Origin: Hyperoodon ampullatus
Taxonomy: Eukaryota > Chordata > Mammalia > Artiodactyla > Ziphiidae
NCBI GenBank assembly: GCA_949752795.1
Contig: CATKHW010000008.1
Location: 2,294,001 to 2,358,000, forward strand
Direction: 5' to 3'
Length of the DNA: 64,000 nucleotides
Positions 40,474 to 52,725 of the stretch are shown piece by piece. The translations under genes and the position numbers were made by a program. Every line of letters begins with the position of its first letter. Position 1 is the first letter of the stretch. The notes below the pieces were generated by a model, which did no database searches, was not told where the DNA came from, and was given only the letters and a program-made list of their open reading frames with translations.

Positions 40474-41366
40474 TTTTTTTGTTTTGTTTTTGAAATTCCT
40501 TTTTATAGTGGGTTTGAACTGATTCTCACTGCCACGTTTATGCCTGTCTAGACAAACTTGATTCCCTTATGGAGACATATCAATACAAAGGGTTTAAGAT
40601 TCTTACCAGTCAGATTTATTCCTCTGCGGGAAATATTGCGTTTTGAATCCCTTTCACTGAGGAAAGTGTGGTTCTTTTCTATTCCGTAGTTGGTTTTTGG
40701 AACGGTACCTGTACTAATATAAAACTCTGGTTTTATGCATCACCCTACCTCTCCTTCCCCCTTAAGCAGGCATAAGATTGTTTTCTAAATGTGAGACTCT
40801 GTTCTGTTTCCTAACTCAGTTCATGTGTAGCCATGTTTACAGGACCTTCATAAGTGATATCTTATGATAAGTTTCTTTTTCTCTGAAACTTATTTCACTT
40901 AGAATCATCGTACCTGTTTCCACTCATTTTGAATCTACTGGCCTTATGACATTGATTTCATGGCTGACTGATATTCTATCGTACGTAAGTAACACAATTT
41001 CTTGAACCATTTTTGTCTTTCCTAGGATATTTAAGGTGTACCCAAGTTGAGGTTCTTGTAAGCAGTGCAGCCCTAAATTTTGGGGTGGCTCTGTCTTATT
41101 GATTTTCAGTTTTCCAAAGGTATATTCCCTAGACTGTAATGGCCCTTGGTTCTGTAGCTCTGTTGTTTCCTTGTTTTAGGGAACACAATGCACTCCTCCA
41201 GAGAGGCAGTTGGCAATTTACATCCTTTCCGTGAGCATAACTAGGCTCCCTGTTCTGCAGGGCCTATCTTGCCTTTCTGGTTATTACACATTTTGCGGAT
41301 GTCCCTTATGACCGGTGGGATGTGATACTTCATTGTAGTGCAGATTTGCATTGCCCGCTTTCTTGC
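40474..41366 (-). mobile_element. LINE-1 3' fragment, unit 3/4
   Basis: T-run to palindrome with the standard antisense L1 landmarks. No long ORF2-like frame is kept. Confidence 0.82.
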
Positions 41367-42306
41367 TTGGCCAAAAAGGGCGTATGCGTTTTCTCCTGAA
41401 TATATTCAGGAGAAAACGCATAAGCCCGTTTTGGCCAAGTGCATCATTGTCGAAGTTGTGCCCCTATTCCTGTGCTTTAATGGTGATTCCAATGTACCTC
41501 TTGAAATCTGTTTCCTGCTATTCTGGCTCGCTATCAATTCCACCCCATTGCCTTCCCTGAACAGATTTTCGGACGATTGTTGTCCTTTATTACTCTGCCA
41601 CTTTGTGCAATGTTGTCCCCTGAGCTCCATTTTTCAACTCGTTTTTGTGAGCTGACCGCAAGTCCAAAATTTTGGTTCAGGACATATACTGTTTCCCGGC
41701 TGGTGTCTGAGACTTTGGTTAATTCTTCTTCCTAACGGGAAATTAAAATGACATGTCCCATCCAAATGCCTAACAGCTAATCTCTCATTGGTTCTCCCAC
41801 TTCCCTTTCATCCTCTCCCAAATTGGCAACTTCTGCGATAGAGAAGGTTAAAGGGGCTGTCTCTCCAATTTGGGAGATTGATAGTAAAGCATTTGGAAAT
41901 TCAAACCGGAGCACCAGGAGAGGGACTAATAGTTGAGTTTTAGAAACCTTTTGTATTCACACTGTGTCCATTCTCTAGGTTTCCCGGACATGTTATAACT
42001 GAAGTAATATTCCCTACAACCTGGAGAGTTGGGATCCTTAGAATGTGTGCCACGAATTATTGCTTTAAATGGTCTGCATTTGCTCACGAAATCTCACCAA
42101 TCCTCTCAGTCCCAAGTGTCCAGCCTTATGCCACATCCACCTGTCATTGTAGATAGTGTCATTCCAGGTTTCATCAGAGCCCCTGAAGGAATTGTAAAGA
42201 ATTTCCCTGTTTTTTTGTTTTCTTTTTGAAATTCCTTTTTATAGTGGGTTTGAGCTGATTCTCACTGCCATGTTTATGGCAGTCAAGACACCCTTCATTC
42301 CCTTAC
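40571..42306 (+). repeat. L1-satellite unit 4 (1736 bp)
   Basis: Type B, matching unit 2 at an offset of 3477 bp. It holds the best-preserved palindrome in the array, with two mismatched pairs out of 36. Confidence 0.9.
41367..41438. repeat. 72-bp palindrome, unit 4 (best preserved)
   Basis: Arms of 36 bp pair with only two mismatches, so it could form a long hairpin or cruciform with almost no loop. Confidence 0.95.
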
Positions 42307-43102
42307 GGAGACATATCAATACATAGGTTTTAAGTTTCTTACTAGTCAGATATATACCTCTGCGGGAAATATGAGGTTTTGAGTCCCTTTCACTGAGGAA
42401 AGTGTAGGTCTTTTCTATTCCGTAGTTGGTTTTTGGAACGGTACATGTACTAATATCAAACTCTGGTTTTATGCATCACCCCACCTCTCCTTCCCCGTTA
42501 AGCAGGCATAAGAGTGTTTTCTAAATGTGAGACTCTGTCCTTTTTCCTAACTCAGTTCATGTGTAGCCATGTTTACAGGACCTTCATAAGTGATATCTTA
42601 TGATAAGTTTCTTTTTCTCTGTGACTTATTTCACTTAGAATCATCGTACCTGAATACACTCATTTTGCTGCTACTGGCCTTATGACATTGATTTCATTGC
42701 TGACTGATATTCCATCGTATGTAAGTAACACAATTTCTTGAACCATTTTTGTCTTTCCTGGGATATTTAAGGTGTACCCAAGTTGAGGTTCTTGTAAGCA
42801 GTGCATCCCTAAATTTTGGGGTGGCTCTGTCTTATTGATTTTCAATTCTCCCAAGGTATACTCCCTAGACTGGTAGTGCCCTTCGCTCTGTAGCTCTGTT
42901 GTTTCCTTGTTTTAGGGAACACAGTGCACTCCTCCAGAGAGGCAGTTGGCAATTTACATCCTATCCATCAGCATAACTAGAATCCCTGTTCTCCAGGGCC
43001 TATCTTGCCTTTCTGGATTTTACACATTTTGCGGATGTCCCTTTTGACCGGTGGGAAGTGATACTTCCTTGTAGTGCAGATTTTCATTGCCTGCTTGCTT
43101 GC
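42210..43102 (-). mobile_element. LINE-1 3' fragment, unit 4/5
   Basis: T-run to palindrome. A 64-codon minus-strand open stretch (42660-42854) is almost the same as that of unit 7 (46137-46331), reflecting the two-unit duplication. Confidence 0.82.
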
Positions 43103-44045
43103 TTGGCCAAAAAGCACGTATGCGTTTTCTCCTGAATATATTCAGGAGAAAATGCATAAGCCCTTTTTGGCCAAGTGCATCATTGTTGAAGTTGTGCCCT
43201 TATTCCTATGCTTTAAAGGCGATTCCAATGTACCTCTTGAAATCTGTTTCCTGCTATTCCGGTTTGATTTCAAGACCGCCTCGTTGCCTTCCCTCAACAG
43301 ATTTTCGGACGATTGTTTTCCTTTACTACTCTGCCAGTTTGTGCATTGCTGTGCCCCTGAGCTCCATTTTTCAACTCGTTTTTTTGTTAGCTGACCGCAA
43401 GTCCAAAATTTTGGTTCAGGACCTATACTGGTTCCCGGTGGTTGGCTGAGACTTTGGTTAATTCTTCTTCCTGCCGGGAAATTAGAATGACATGTGCCCG
43501 TCCAAATGCCTAACAGCTACTCTCTCTTTGGTTCTCCCTCTTCCCTTTCATCCTCTACAAAATTGGCCACCTGTGAGAACCAGGAGGTTAAAGGGGCTGT
43601 CTCTCCAAGTTGGGAGATTGATAGTAAAGCAGTTGGAAACTCAAACCGGAGCACCAGGACAGGGATTATTAGTTGCGTTTTAGAAACCTTTCGTATTCAC
43701 AGTGTGTCCATTCTCTAGGTTTCCCGTACATGTTATAGCTGTAGTAATATTCCCTTCAACCTGGAGAGTTGGGAACCTTGGAATGTGTGCCACGTGTTAT
43801 TTCTTTAAAGGGTCTGCATTTGCTCACCGAATCTCACCAATCCTCTCTTTCCGAAGTGTCCAGCTTTATGCCACATCCAGCTGTCGTTGTAGATAGGGTC
43901 ATTCCAGGTTTCATCAGAGCCCCTGAAGGAATTGTAAAGAATTTCCCTTTTTTTTGTTTTATTTTTGAAATTCCTTTTTATAGTGGGTTTGAACTGATTC
44001 TTACTGCCATGTTTATGCCAGTCTAGACAAACTTGATTCCCTTAC
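42307..44045 (+). repeat. L1-satellite unit 5 (1739 bp)
   Basis: The first about 870 bp is nearly identical to unit 7, including the CAAGACACCCTTCATTCC variant just upstream and AAAAAGCACGTATGCG in the palindrome. The ATTGG motif conserved in other units is lost here (CTCTTTGGTTC). Confidence 0.9.
43103..43174. repeat. 72-bp palindrome, unit 5
   Basis: About four mismatched pairs, including GCACG in the left arm, shared with unit 7. Confidence 0.92.
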
Positions 44046-44841
44046 GGAGACATATCAATACATAGGTTTTAAGATTCTTATCAGTCAGATATATTCCTTT
44101 GCGGGAAATATGGGATTTTGAGTCCATTTCACTGAGGAAAGTGTAGGTCTTGTGTATTCCGTATTTGGTTTTTGGAACGGTACCTGTACTAATATCAAAC
44201 TCTGGTTTTATGCATCAACCCACCTCTCCTTCTCCCTTTAACAGGCATAAGAATGTTTTCTCAATGTTAGACTCTTTTCTCTTTCCTAACTCAGTTCATG
44301 TGTAGCTATGTTTACAGGACCTTCATAAGTGTTATCTTATGATAAGTTTCTTTTTCTCTGTGACTTATTTCACCAAGAATCATCGTACATGAATACACTC
44401 ATTTTGAAGCTACTGGCCTTATGACATTGATTTCATGGCTGACTGATATTCCATCGTACGTAAGTAACACAATTTCTTGAACCATTTTTGTCTTTCCTGG
44501 GATATTTAATGTGTACCCAACTTGAGGTTCTTCTAAGCAATGCAGCCCTTAATATTGAGGTGGCTCTGTCTTATTGATTTTCAGTTTTCCCAAGGTATAT
44601 TCCCTAGACTGGAAGTGCCCTTGGCTCTGTTGCTCTGTTGTTTCCTTGTTGTAGGGAACACAATGCACTCCTCCAGAGAGGAGGTTGGCAATTTACATCC
44701 TGCCCATCATCATAACTAGGCTCCCTGTTCTCCAGGGCCTGTCTTGCCTTTCTGATTTTTACACATTTTGCGTATGTCCCTTTTGACCGGTGGGAAGTGA
44801 TACTTCATTGTAGTTCAGATTTGCGTTGCCCACTTGCTTGC
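43948..44841 (-). mobile_element. LINE-1 3' fragment, unit 5/6
   Basis: T-run to palindrome with the same landmarks. The ORF2 region has no long open frame. Confidence 0.8.
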
Positions 44842-45783
44842 TTGGCCAAAAAGGTCGTATGCGTTTTCTCCTTAATATATTCAGGAGAAAACACATACGC
44901 TCTTGCTGGCTAAGTGCATCATTGTCGAAGTTGTGCCCCTCTTCCTGTGCTTTAAAGGCGATTCAAATGTACCTCTTGAAATCTGTTTCCTGCTATTCTG
45001 GCTCGCTTTGAATTCTGCTTCGTTGCCTTCCCTCAACAGATATTTATACGATTGTTTTCTTTATTACTCTACCAGTTTGGGTATTGCTGTGCCCCTGAGC
45101 TCCATTTTTCAACTCGTTTTTTGTGAGCTGACCGCAAGTCCAAAATTTTGGTTCAGCACCTATACTGGTTCCTGGCGGGTGGCTGAGACTTTGTTTAATT
45201 CTTCTTCCTGCCGGGAAATTAGAGTGACATGTGTCCGTCCAACTGCCTAACAGCTACTCTCTCATTGGTTCTCCCTCTTCCCTTTCATCCTATGCCAAAT
45301 TGGCAACCTGTGCCAACCAGGAGGTTAAAGGGTCTGTCTTTCGAAGTTGGAAGATTGATAGTAAAGCAGTTGGAAAGTCAAACCGGAGCACCAGGAGAGG
45401 GAATATTAGTTGAGTTTTGGAAACCTTTCGTATTCACAGTGTGTCAATTCTCTAGGTTTCCCGTACATGTTATAGCTGTAGTAATATTCCCTTCAACCTG
45501 GAGAGTTGGGACCCTTGGAATGTGTGCCACACATTATTGCTTTAAAGGGTCTGCATTTGCTAACCGAATCTGACCAATCCTCTCAGTCCCAAGTGTCCAG
45601 GCTTATGCCACATCCAGCTGTGGTTGTAGATAGTGTCATTCCAGGTTTCATCAGAACCCCTGAAGGAATTGTAAAGAATTTCCCAGTATTTTTGTTTTGT
45701 TTTTGAAATTCCTTTTTATAGTGGGTTTGAGCTGATTCTCACTGCCATGTTTATGGCAGTCAAGACACCCTTCATTCCCTTAC
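44046..45783 (+). repeat. L1-satellite unit 6 (1738 bp)
   Basis: Mixed type: it has GCGGGAAATATG together with GTCCATTTCAC. It shares GATATTTATACGATTG and CTCTACCAGTTTGGG with the middle of unit 7. Confidence 0.9.
44842..44913. repeat. 72-bp palindrome, unit 6
   Basis: Shares CTTAATATATTC and AAAACACATACGC with unit 1. The right arm outer part has changed to CTGGCTAA. Confidence 0.9.
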
Positions 45784-46579
45784 GGAGACATATCAATACA
45801 TAGGTTTTAAGTTTCTTACTAGTCAGATATATACCTCTGCGGGAAATATGGGGTTTTGAGTCCCTTTCACTGAGGAAAGTGTAGGTCTTTTCTATCCCGT
45901 AGTTGGTTTTTTGAACTGTACATGTACTAATATAAAACTCTGGTTTTATGCATCACCCCACCTCTCCTTCCCCGTTAAGCAGGCATAAGAGTGTTTTCTA
46001 AATGTGAGACTCTGTCCTTTTTCCTAACTCAGTTCATGTGTAGCCATGTTTACAGGACCTTCATAAGTGATATCTTATGATAAGTTTCTTTTTCTCTGTG
46101 ACTTATTTCACTTAGAATCATCGTACCTGAATACACTCATTTTGCTGCTACTGGTCTTATGACATTGATTTCATTGCTGACTGATATTCCATCGTATGTA
46201 AGTAACACAATTTCTTGAACCATTTTTGTCTTTCCTGGGATATTTAAGGTGTACCCAAGTTGAGGTTCTTGTAAGCAGTGCATCCCTAAATTTTGGGGTG
46301 GCTCTGTCTTATTGAATTTCAATTCTCCCAAGGTATACTCCCTAGACTGGTAGTGCCCTTCGCTCTGTAGCTCTGTTGTTTCCTTGTTTTAGGGAACACA
46401 GTGCACTCCTCCAGAGAGGCAGTTGGCAATTTACATCCTGTCCATCAGCATAACTAGAATCCCTGTTCTCCAGGGCCTATCTTGCCTTTCTGGATTTTAC
46501 ACATTTTGCGGATATCCCTTTTGACCGGTGGGAAGTGATACTTCCTTGTAGTGCAGATTTGCATTGCCTGCTTGCTTGC
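45687..46579 (-). mobile_element. LINE-1 3' fragment, unit 6/7
   Basis: T-run (interrupted as CAGTATTTTTG) to palindrome. Near-identical to the 42210-43102 copy over most of its length. Confidence 0.82.
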
Positions 46580-47521
46580 TTGGCCAAAAAGCACGTATGC
46601 GTTTTCTCCTGAATATATTCAGGAGAAAATGCATAAGCCCTTTTTGGCCAAGTGCATCATTGTCGAAGTTGTGCCCCTCTTCCTGTGCTTTAAAGGCGAT
46701 TCCAATGTACCTCTTGAAATCTGTTTCCTGCTATTCTGGCTCGCTTTGAAGTCTGCTTCGTTGCCTTCCCTCAACAGATATTTATACGATTGTTTTCTTT
46801 ATTACTCTACCAGTTTGGGAATTGCTGTACCCCTGAGCTCCATTTTTCAACTCGTTTTTTGTGAGCTGACCGCAAGTCCAAAATTTTGGTTCAGCACCTA
46901 TACTGGTTCCCGGCGGGTGGCTGAGACTTTGTTTAATTCTTCTTCCTGCCTGGAAATTAGAGTGACATGTGTCCGGCCAAATGCCTAACAGCTACTCTCT
47001 CATTGGTTCTCCCTCTTCCCTTTCATCCTCTGCCAAATTGGCAACCTGTTCGAACCAGGAGGTTAAAGGGGCTGTCTCTACAAGTTGGGAGATTGATAGC
47101 AAAGCAGTTGGAAATTCAAAACAGAGCACCTGGAGAGGGACTATTAGTTGAGTTTTAGAAACCTATTGTATTCACACTGTGTCCATTCTCTTGGTCTCCC
47201 GTACATGTTATAACTGTAGTAATATTCCGTACAACCTGGAAAGTTGGGACCCTTGGAATGTGTGCCATGCATTATTGCTTTAAATGGTCTGCCTTTGCTC
47301 GCCAAATCTCACCAATCCTCTCAGTCCCAAGTGTCCAGCGTAATGCCACATTCAGCTGTCATTGTAGATAGTGTCATTCCAGCTTTCATCAGAGCCCCTG
47401 TAGGAATTGTAAAGAATTTCCCTGTTTTTTTGTTTTGTTTTTGAAATTCCTTTTTATAGTGGGTTTGAGCTGATTCTAACTGCCATGTTTATGCCAGTCT
47501 AGACACACTTGATTCCCTTAT
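45784..47521 (+). repeat. L1-satellite unit 7 (1738 bp), chimeric
   Basis: Its 5' half follows unit 5 (offset 3477 bp). The part after the palindrome, about 46670-46990, follows unit 6 (offset about 1735-1738 bp). This is the expected product of unequal crossover or conversion. Confidence 0.88.
46580..46651. repeat. 72-bp palindrome, unit 7
   Basis: Identical to the unit 5 palindrome as far as I can see, consistent with the 3477-bp duplication. Confidence 0.92.
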
Positions 47522-48317
47522 GGAGACTTAAAATACATAGGTTTTAAGATTCTTAGTAGTCAGATATATTCCTCTGCGAGAAATATGGGCTTTTGAGTCC
47601 ATTTCATTGAGGAAAGTGTAGGTCTTGTCTATTCCACATTTGGTTTTTTGAACGGTACCTGTACTAATATCACACTCTGGTTTTATGCATCACCCTACCT
47701 CTCCTTCCCCCTTAAGCAGGCATAAGAGTGTTTTCTAAATGTGAGACTCTGTTGTCTTTCCTAACTCAGTTCATGTGTAGCCATGTTTACAGGACCTTCA
47801 TAAGTGATATCTTATGATAAGTTTCTTTTTCTCTTTGACTTATTTCTCTTAGAATCATCGTACCTGAATCCACTCATTTTGAAGCTACTGGCCTTATGAC
47901 ATTGATTTCATGGCTGACTGATATACCATCCTACGTATGTAACACAATTTCTTGAACCATTTTTGTCTTTCCTAGGATATTTAAGGTGTACCCAACTTGA
48001 GGTTCTTGTAAGCAGTGCAGCCCTAAATTTTGGCGGTGGCTCTGTCTTATTGATTTTCAGTTTTCCGAAGGTATATTCCCTAGACTGGAAGTGCCCTTGG
48101 CTCTGTTGCTCTGTTGTTTCCTTGTTTTAGGGAACACAATGCACTCCTCCAGAGAGGCAGTTGGCAATTTACATCCTGCCCATCATCATAACTAGGCTCC
48201 CTGTTCTCCAGGGCTTTTCTTGCCTTTCTGCCTTTTACACATTTTGCAGATGTCCCTTTTGACCGCTGGGAAATGATACTTCATGGTACTTCAGATTTAC
48301 ATTGCCCGCTTGCTTGC
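47425..48317 (-). mobile_element. LINE-1 3' fragment, unit 7/8
   Basis: T-run to palindrome with the standard antisense L1 landmarks. Confidence 0.82.
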
Positions 48318-49250
48318 TTGGCCAAAAAGGACGTATGTGTTTCCTCCTGATTATATTCATGAGGAAACGCATACGCCCTTTTTGGCGAAGTGCATCATTG
48401 TCGAAGTTGTGCCCCTCTTCCTGTGCTTTAAAGGCAATTCCAATGTACCTCTTGAAATCTGTTTCCTGCTATTCTGGCTCGCTTTGAAGTCTGCCTCGTT
48501 GCCTTCCCTCAACAGATATTTGGACGATTGTTTTCCTTTATTACTCTGCCAGTTTGTGAATTGCTGTGCCCCTGAGCTCCATTTTTCAACTCGTTTTTTG
48601 TGAGCTGACCGCAAGTCCAAAATTTTGGTTCAGCTCCTATACTGGTTCCCGGCGGGTGGCTGAGACTTTGTTTTATTCTTCTTCCTGCCGGGAAATTAGA
48701 GTGACATGTGCCCGTCCAAATGCCTAACAGCTACTCTCTCATTGGTTCTCCCTCTTCCCTTTCATCCTCTGCCAAATTGGCAACCTGTTCGAGCCAGGAA
48801 GTTAAACGGGCTGTCTCTCCAAGTTGGGAGATTGCTAGTAAAGCAGTTGGAAATTCAAACCAGAGCACCAGGAGAGGGACTATTAGTTGAGTTTTAGAAA
48901 CCATTTATATTCTCACTGTGTCCATTATCTAGGTTTCCCGTACATGTTATAACTGTAGTAATATTCCCTACAACCTGGAGAATTGGGACCCTTTGAATGT
49001 TTGCCACGCATTATTCCTTTAAATGGTCTGCATTTGCTCACCAATCCTCTCAGTCCCAAGTGTCCAGCCTAATGCCACATCCAGCTGTCATTGTAGATAG
49101 TGTCATTCCAGGTTTCATCAGAGCCCCTGAAGGAATTGTAAAGAATTTCCCTGTTTTTTTGTTTTGTTTTTGAAATTCCTTTTTATAGTGGGTTTGAGCT
49201 GATTCTAACTGCCATGTTTATGCCAGTCTAGACACACTTGATTCCCTTAT
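47522..49250 (+). repeat. L1-satellite unit 8 (1729 bp), short
   Basis: The shortest unit. Near 49036-49048 it lacks about 10 bp. Other units have CTCACCGAATCTCACCAATC, and this one joins the two CTCACC repeats, so the deletion lies between direct repeats. Confidence 0.9.
48318..48389. repeat. 72-bp palindrome, unit 8 (paired change)
   Basis: About five mismatches, but arm position 26 is T-to-C on the left (48343) and its partner is A-to-G on the right (48364), so pairing is kept. Confidence 0.9.
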
Positions 49251-50045
49251 GGAGACTTATCAATACATAGGTTTTAAGATTCTTACTAGTCAGATATATT
49301 CCTTTGCGAGAAATATGGGGTTTTGAGTCCATTTCACTGAGGAATGTGTAGGTCTTGTCTATTCCGTATTATGTTTTTGGAACGGTACGTGTACTAATAT
49401 CAAACTCTGGTTTTATGCATCACCCCACCTCTCCATCCCCCTTAAGCAGACATAAGAGTGTTTTCTAAAGGTGAGACACTGTTCTCTTTCCTAACTCAGT
49501 TCATCTGTAGCCATGTTTACAGGACCTTCATAAGTGATATCTTATGATAAGATTCTTTTTCTCTGTGACTTATTTCACTTAGAATCATCTTACCTGAATA
49601 CACTCATTTTGCTGCTACTGGCCTTATAACACTGATTTCATGGCTGAGGGATATTCCATCGTACATAAGTAACACAATTTCTTGAACCATTTTTGTCTTT
49701 CCTAGGATATTTAAGTTGTACCCAAGTTGAGGTTCTTGTAAGCAGTGCAGCACTAAATTTTGCGGTGTCTCTGTCTTATTGATTTTCAGTATTCCCAAGG
49801 TATATTCCCTAGACTGGAAGTGCCCTTGGCTCTGTTGTTCTGTTGTTTACTTGTTTATGGAACACAATGCACTCCTCCAGAGAGGCAGTTGGCAATTTAC
49901 ATCCTGCCCATCAGCATAACTAGGATCCCTGTTCTCCACGGCCTGCCTTGCCTTTCTGGTTTTTACACATTTTGCGGATGTCCCTTTTGACCGGTGGGAA
50001 GTGATACTTCATTGTAGTTCAGATTTGCATTGCCCGCTTGCTTGC
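49154..50045 (-). mobile_element. LINE-1 3' fragment, unit 8/9
   Basis: T-run to palindrome. The 64-codon open stretch is at 49604-49798. Confidence 0.82.
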
Positions 50046-50987
50046 TTGGCCAAAAAGGGCGTATGCGTTTTCTCCTGAATATATTCAGGGGAAAATACAT
50101 ACGGCATTTCTGGCCAAATGCATCATTGTTGAAGTTGTGCCCTCTTCCTCTGCTTTAAAGGTGATTCCAATGTACCTCTTGAAATCTGTTTCCTTCTATT
50201 CTGGCTAACTTTCAAGTCCGCCTCGTTGCCTTCCTTCAAAAGATTTTTGGACGATTGTCGTCCTTTATTTCTCTGACAGTTTGTGCATTGTTGTGACCCT
50301 ATGATCCATTTCTCATCTCGTTTTTTTGTGAGCTGACCGCAAGTCCAAAATTTTGGTTCAGGACCTATACTGGTTCCCGGAGCGTGTCTGAGACTTTGGT
50401 TAATTCTTCTTCCTTCCGGGAAATTAGAGTGACATGTGCCCGTCCAAATGCCTAACAGCTACTCTCTCATTGGTTCTCCCTCTTCCCTTTCATCCTCTGC
50501 CAAATTGGCAACCTGTGCGAACCAGGAGGTTAAAGGGGCTGTCTTTCGAAGTTGCTAGCTTGATAGTAAAGCAGTTGGAAAGTCACACCGGAGCACCAGG
50601 AGAGGGACTATTAGTTGAGTTTTAGAAACCTTTCATATTCACAATGTGTCCATTCTCTATGTTTCCCGTACATGTTATAGCTGTAGTAATATTCCCTTCA
50701 ACCTGGAGAGTTGGGACCCTTGGAATGTGTGCCACGCATTATTGCTTTATATGGTCTGCATTTGCTCACTGAATCTCACCAATCCTCTCAGTCCCAAGTG
50801 TCCAGCCTTATGCCACATTCAGCTGTAATTGTAGATAGTGTCATTCCAGGTTTCATCAGAGCCCCTGAAGGAATTGTAAAGAATTTCTCTTTTTTTTTTG
50901 TTGTTTTTGAAATTCCTGTTTATAGTGGGTTTGAGCTGATTCTCACTGTCATGTTTATGGCAGTCAAGACACACTTCATTCCCTTAC
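49251..50987 (+). repeat. L1-satellite unit 9 (1737 bp)
   Basis: Type A start (GCGAGAAATATGGGG with GTCCATTTCAC). The palindrome's right arm has several changes. Confidence 0.9.
50046..50117. repeat. 72-bp palindrome, unit 9
   Basis: The left arm is canonical. The right arm has an A-to-G change at 50090 and AAATACATACGGC further out. Confidence 0.9.
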
Positions 50988-51783
50988 GGAGACATATCAA
51001 TACATAGGTTTTAAGAGTCTTACTAGTCAGATATATACCTCTGCGGGAAATATGGGGTTTTGAGTCCCTTACACTGAGGAAATTGTAGGTCTTTTCTATT
51101 CCATAGTTGCTTTTTGGAACGGTACATGTACTAATATCAAACTCTTGTTTTATGCATCACCCCACCTCTCCTTACCCCTTAAGCAGTCATAAGAGTGTTT
51201 TCTAAATGTGAGACTCTGTTCTATTTCCTAACTCAGTTCATGCGTAGCCATGTTTACAGGACCTTCATAAGTGATATCTGATGATAAGTTTCTTTTTCTC
51301 TGTGACTTATTTCACCTAGAATCATCGTACCTGAATCCACTCATTTTGCTGCTACTGGCCTTATGACATTGATTTCATGGCTGAATGATATTCCATCGTA
51401 CGTACATAACACAATTTCTTGAACCATTTTTCTCTTTCCTGGGATATTTAAGGTGTACCCAAGTTGAGGTTCTTGTAAGCAGTGCAGCCCTAAATTATGG
51501 GGTGGCTCTGTCCTATTGATTTTCAGTTTTCCCAAGGTATATTCCCTAGACTGGAAGTGCCCTTGGCTCTGTAGCTCTATTGTTTCCTTGTTTTAGGGAA
51601 CACAATGAACTCCTCCAGAGAGGCAGTTGGCAATTTACATCCTTCCCATCAGCATAACTAGGCTCCCTGTTCTCCAGGGCCTGTCTTGCCTTTCTGTCTT
51701 TTACACATTTTGCGGATGTCCCTTTTGACAGGTGGGAAGTCATACATCATTGTTGTTCAGATTTGCGTTGCCCTCTTTCTTGC
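50890..51783 (-). mobile_element. LINE-1 3' fragment, unit 9/10
   Basis: T-run to palindrome. Two adjoining minus-strand open stretches (51341-51535 and 51546-51743) cover the ORF2 remnant. The second has LPLWRS and RATEP as in unit 3. Confidence 0.82.
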
Positions 51784-52725
51784 TTTGCCAAAAAGGACGT
51801 ATGCGTTTACTCCATAATATATTCAGGATAAAACACAGACGCCCTTTATGGCCAAGTGCATCATTGTCGAAATTGTGCCCCTCTTCCTGTGCTTTAAATG
51901 CGATTCCAATGTACCTCTTGAAATCTGTTTCCTGCTATTCTGCCTCGCATTCAAATCCGCCTCGTTGCCTTCCCTCAACAGATTTTTGTACGATTGTTGT
52001 CCTTTATTACTCTGCCAGTTTGTGAATTGCTGTGCCCCTGAGCTCCATTTTTCAACTCGTTTTTTTGTGAGCTGACCTCAAGTCCAACATTTTGGTTCAG
52101 GACCTATACTGGTTCCCGGTGGTTGGCTGAGACTTTGGTTAATTCTTCTTCCTGCCGGGAAATTAGAGTGACATGTGCCCATCCAAATGCCTAACGGCTA
52201 CTCTCTCATTGGTTCTCCCTCTTCTCTTTCATCCTCTGCCAAATTGGCAACATGTGCGAATCAGGAGGTTAAAGCGGCTGTCTCTCCAAGTTGGGAGATT
52301 GCTAGTGAAGCAGTTTGAAATCAGACCAGAGCACCCGGAGAGGGAATATTAGTTGAGTTTTAGAAACCTTTCGTATTCACAGTGTGTCCATTCTCTAGGT
52401 TTCCCGTACATGTTATAGCTGTAGTAATATTCCCTTCAACCTGGAGAGTTGGGACCCGTGGAATGTGTGCCACGCATTATTGCTTTAAATGGTCTGCATT
52501 TGCTCACCGAATCTCACCAATCCTCTCAGTCCCAAGTGTCCTGCCTTATGCCACATCCAGCTTTCTTTGTAGATAGGGTCATTCCATGTTTCATCAGAGC
52601 CCCTGAAGGAAATGTAAAGAATTTCCTGTTTTTTTGTTTTATTTTTGAAATTCATTTTTATGGTGGTTTTCAGCTGATTCTCACTTCCATGTTTATGACA
52701 GTCTAGACACACTTGGTTCCCTTAC
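50988..52725 (+). repeat. L1-satellite unit 10 (1738 bp)
   Basis: Type B start. The tract at about 52382-52600 is almost identical to the equivalent tract of unit 11, sharing GGGACCCGTGGAATG and CATCCAGCTTTCTTTG. Confidence 0.9.
51784..51855. repeat. 72-bp palindrome, unit 10
   Basis: Several one-sided changes (GTTTACTCCATAATATATTC on the left, GGATAAAACACAGACG on the right). The outer TTTGCC no longer pairs fully. Confidence 0.85.

Larger units (their letters stand above)
38834..40570 (+). repeat. L1-satellite unit 3 (1737 bp)
   Basis: Type A, matching unit 1 at an offset of 3477 bp. The right arm of its palindrome is the most decayed of the early units. Confidence 0.9.
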
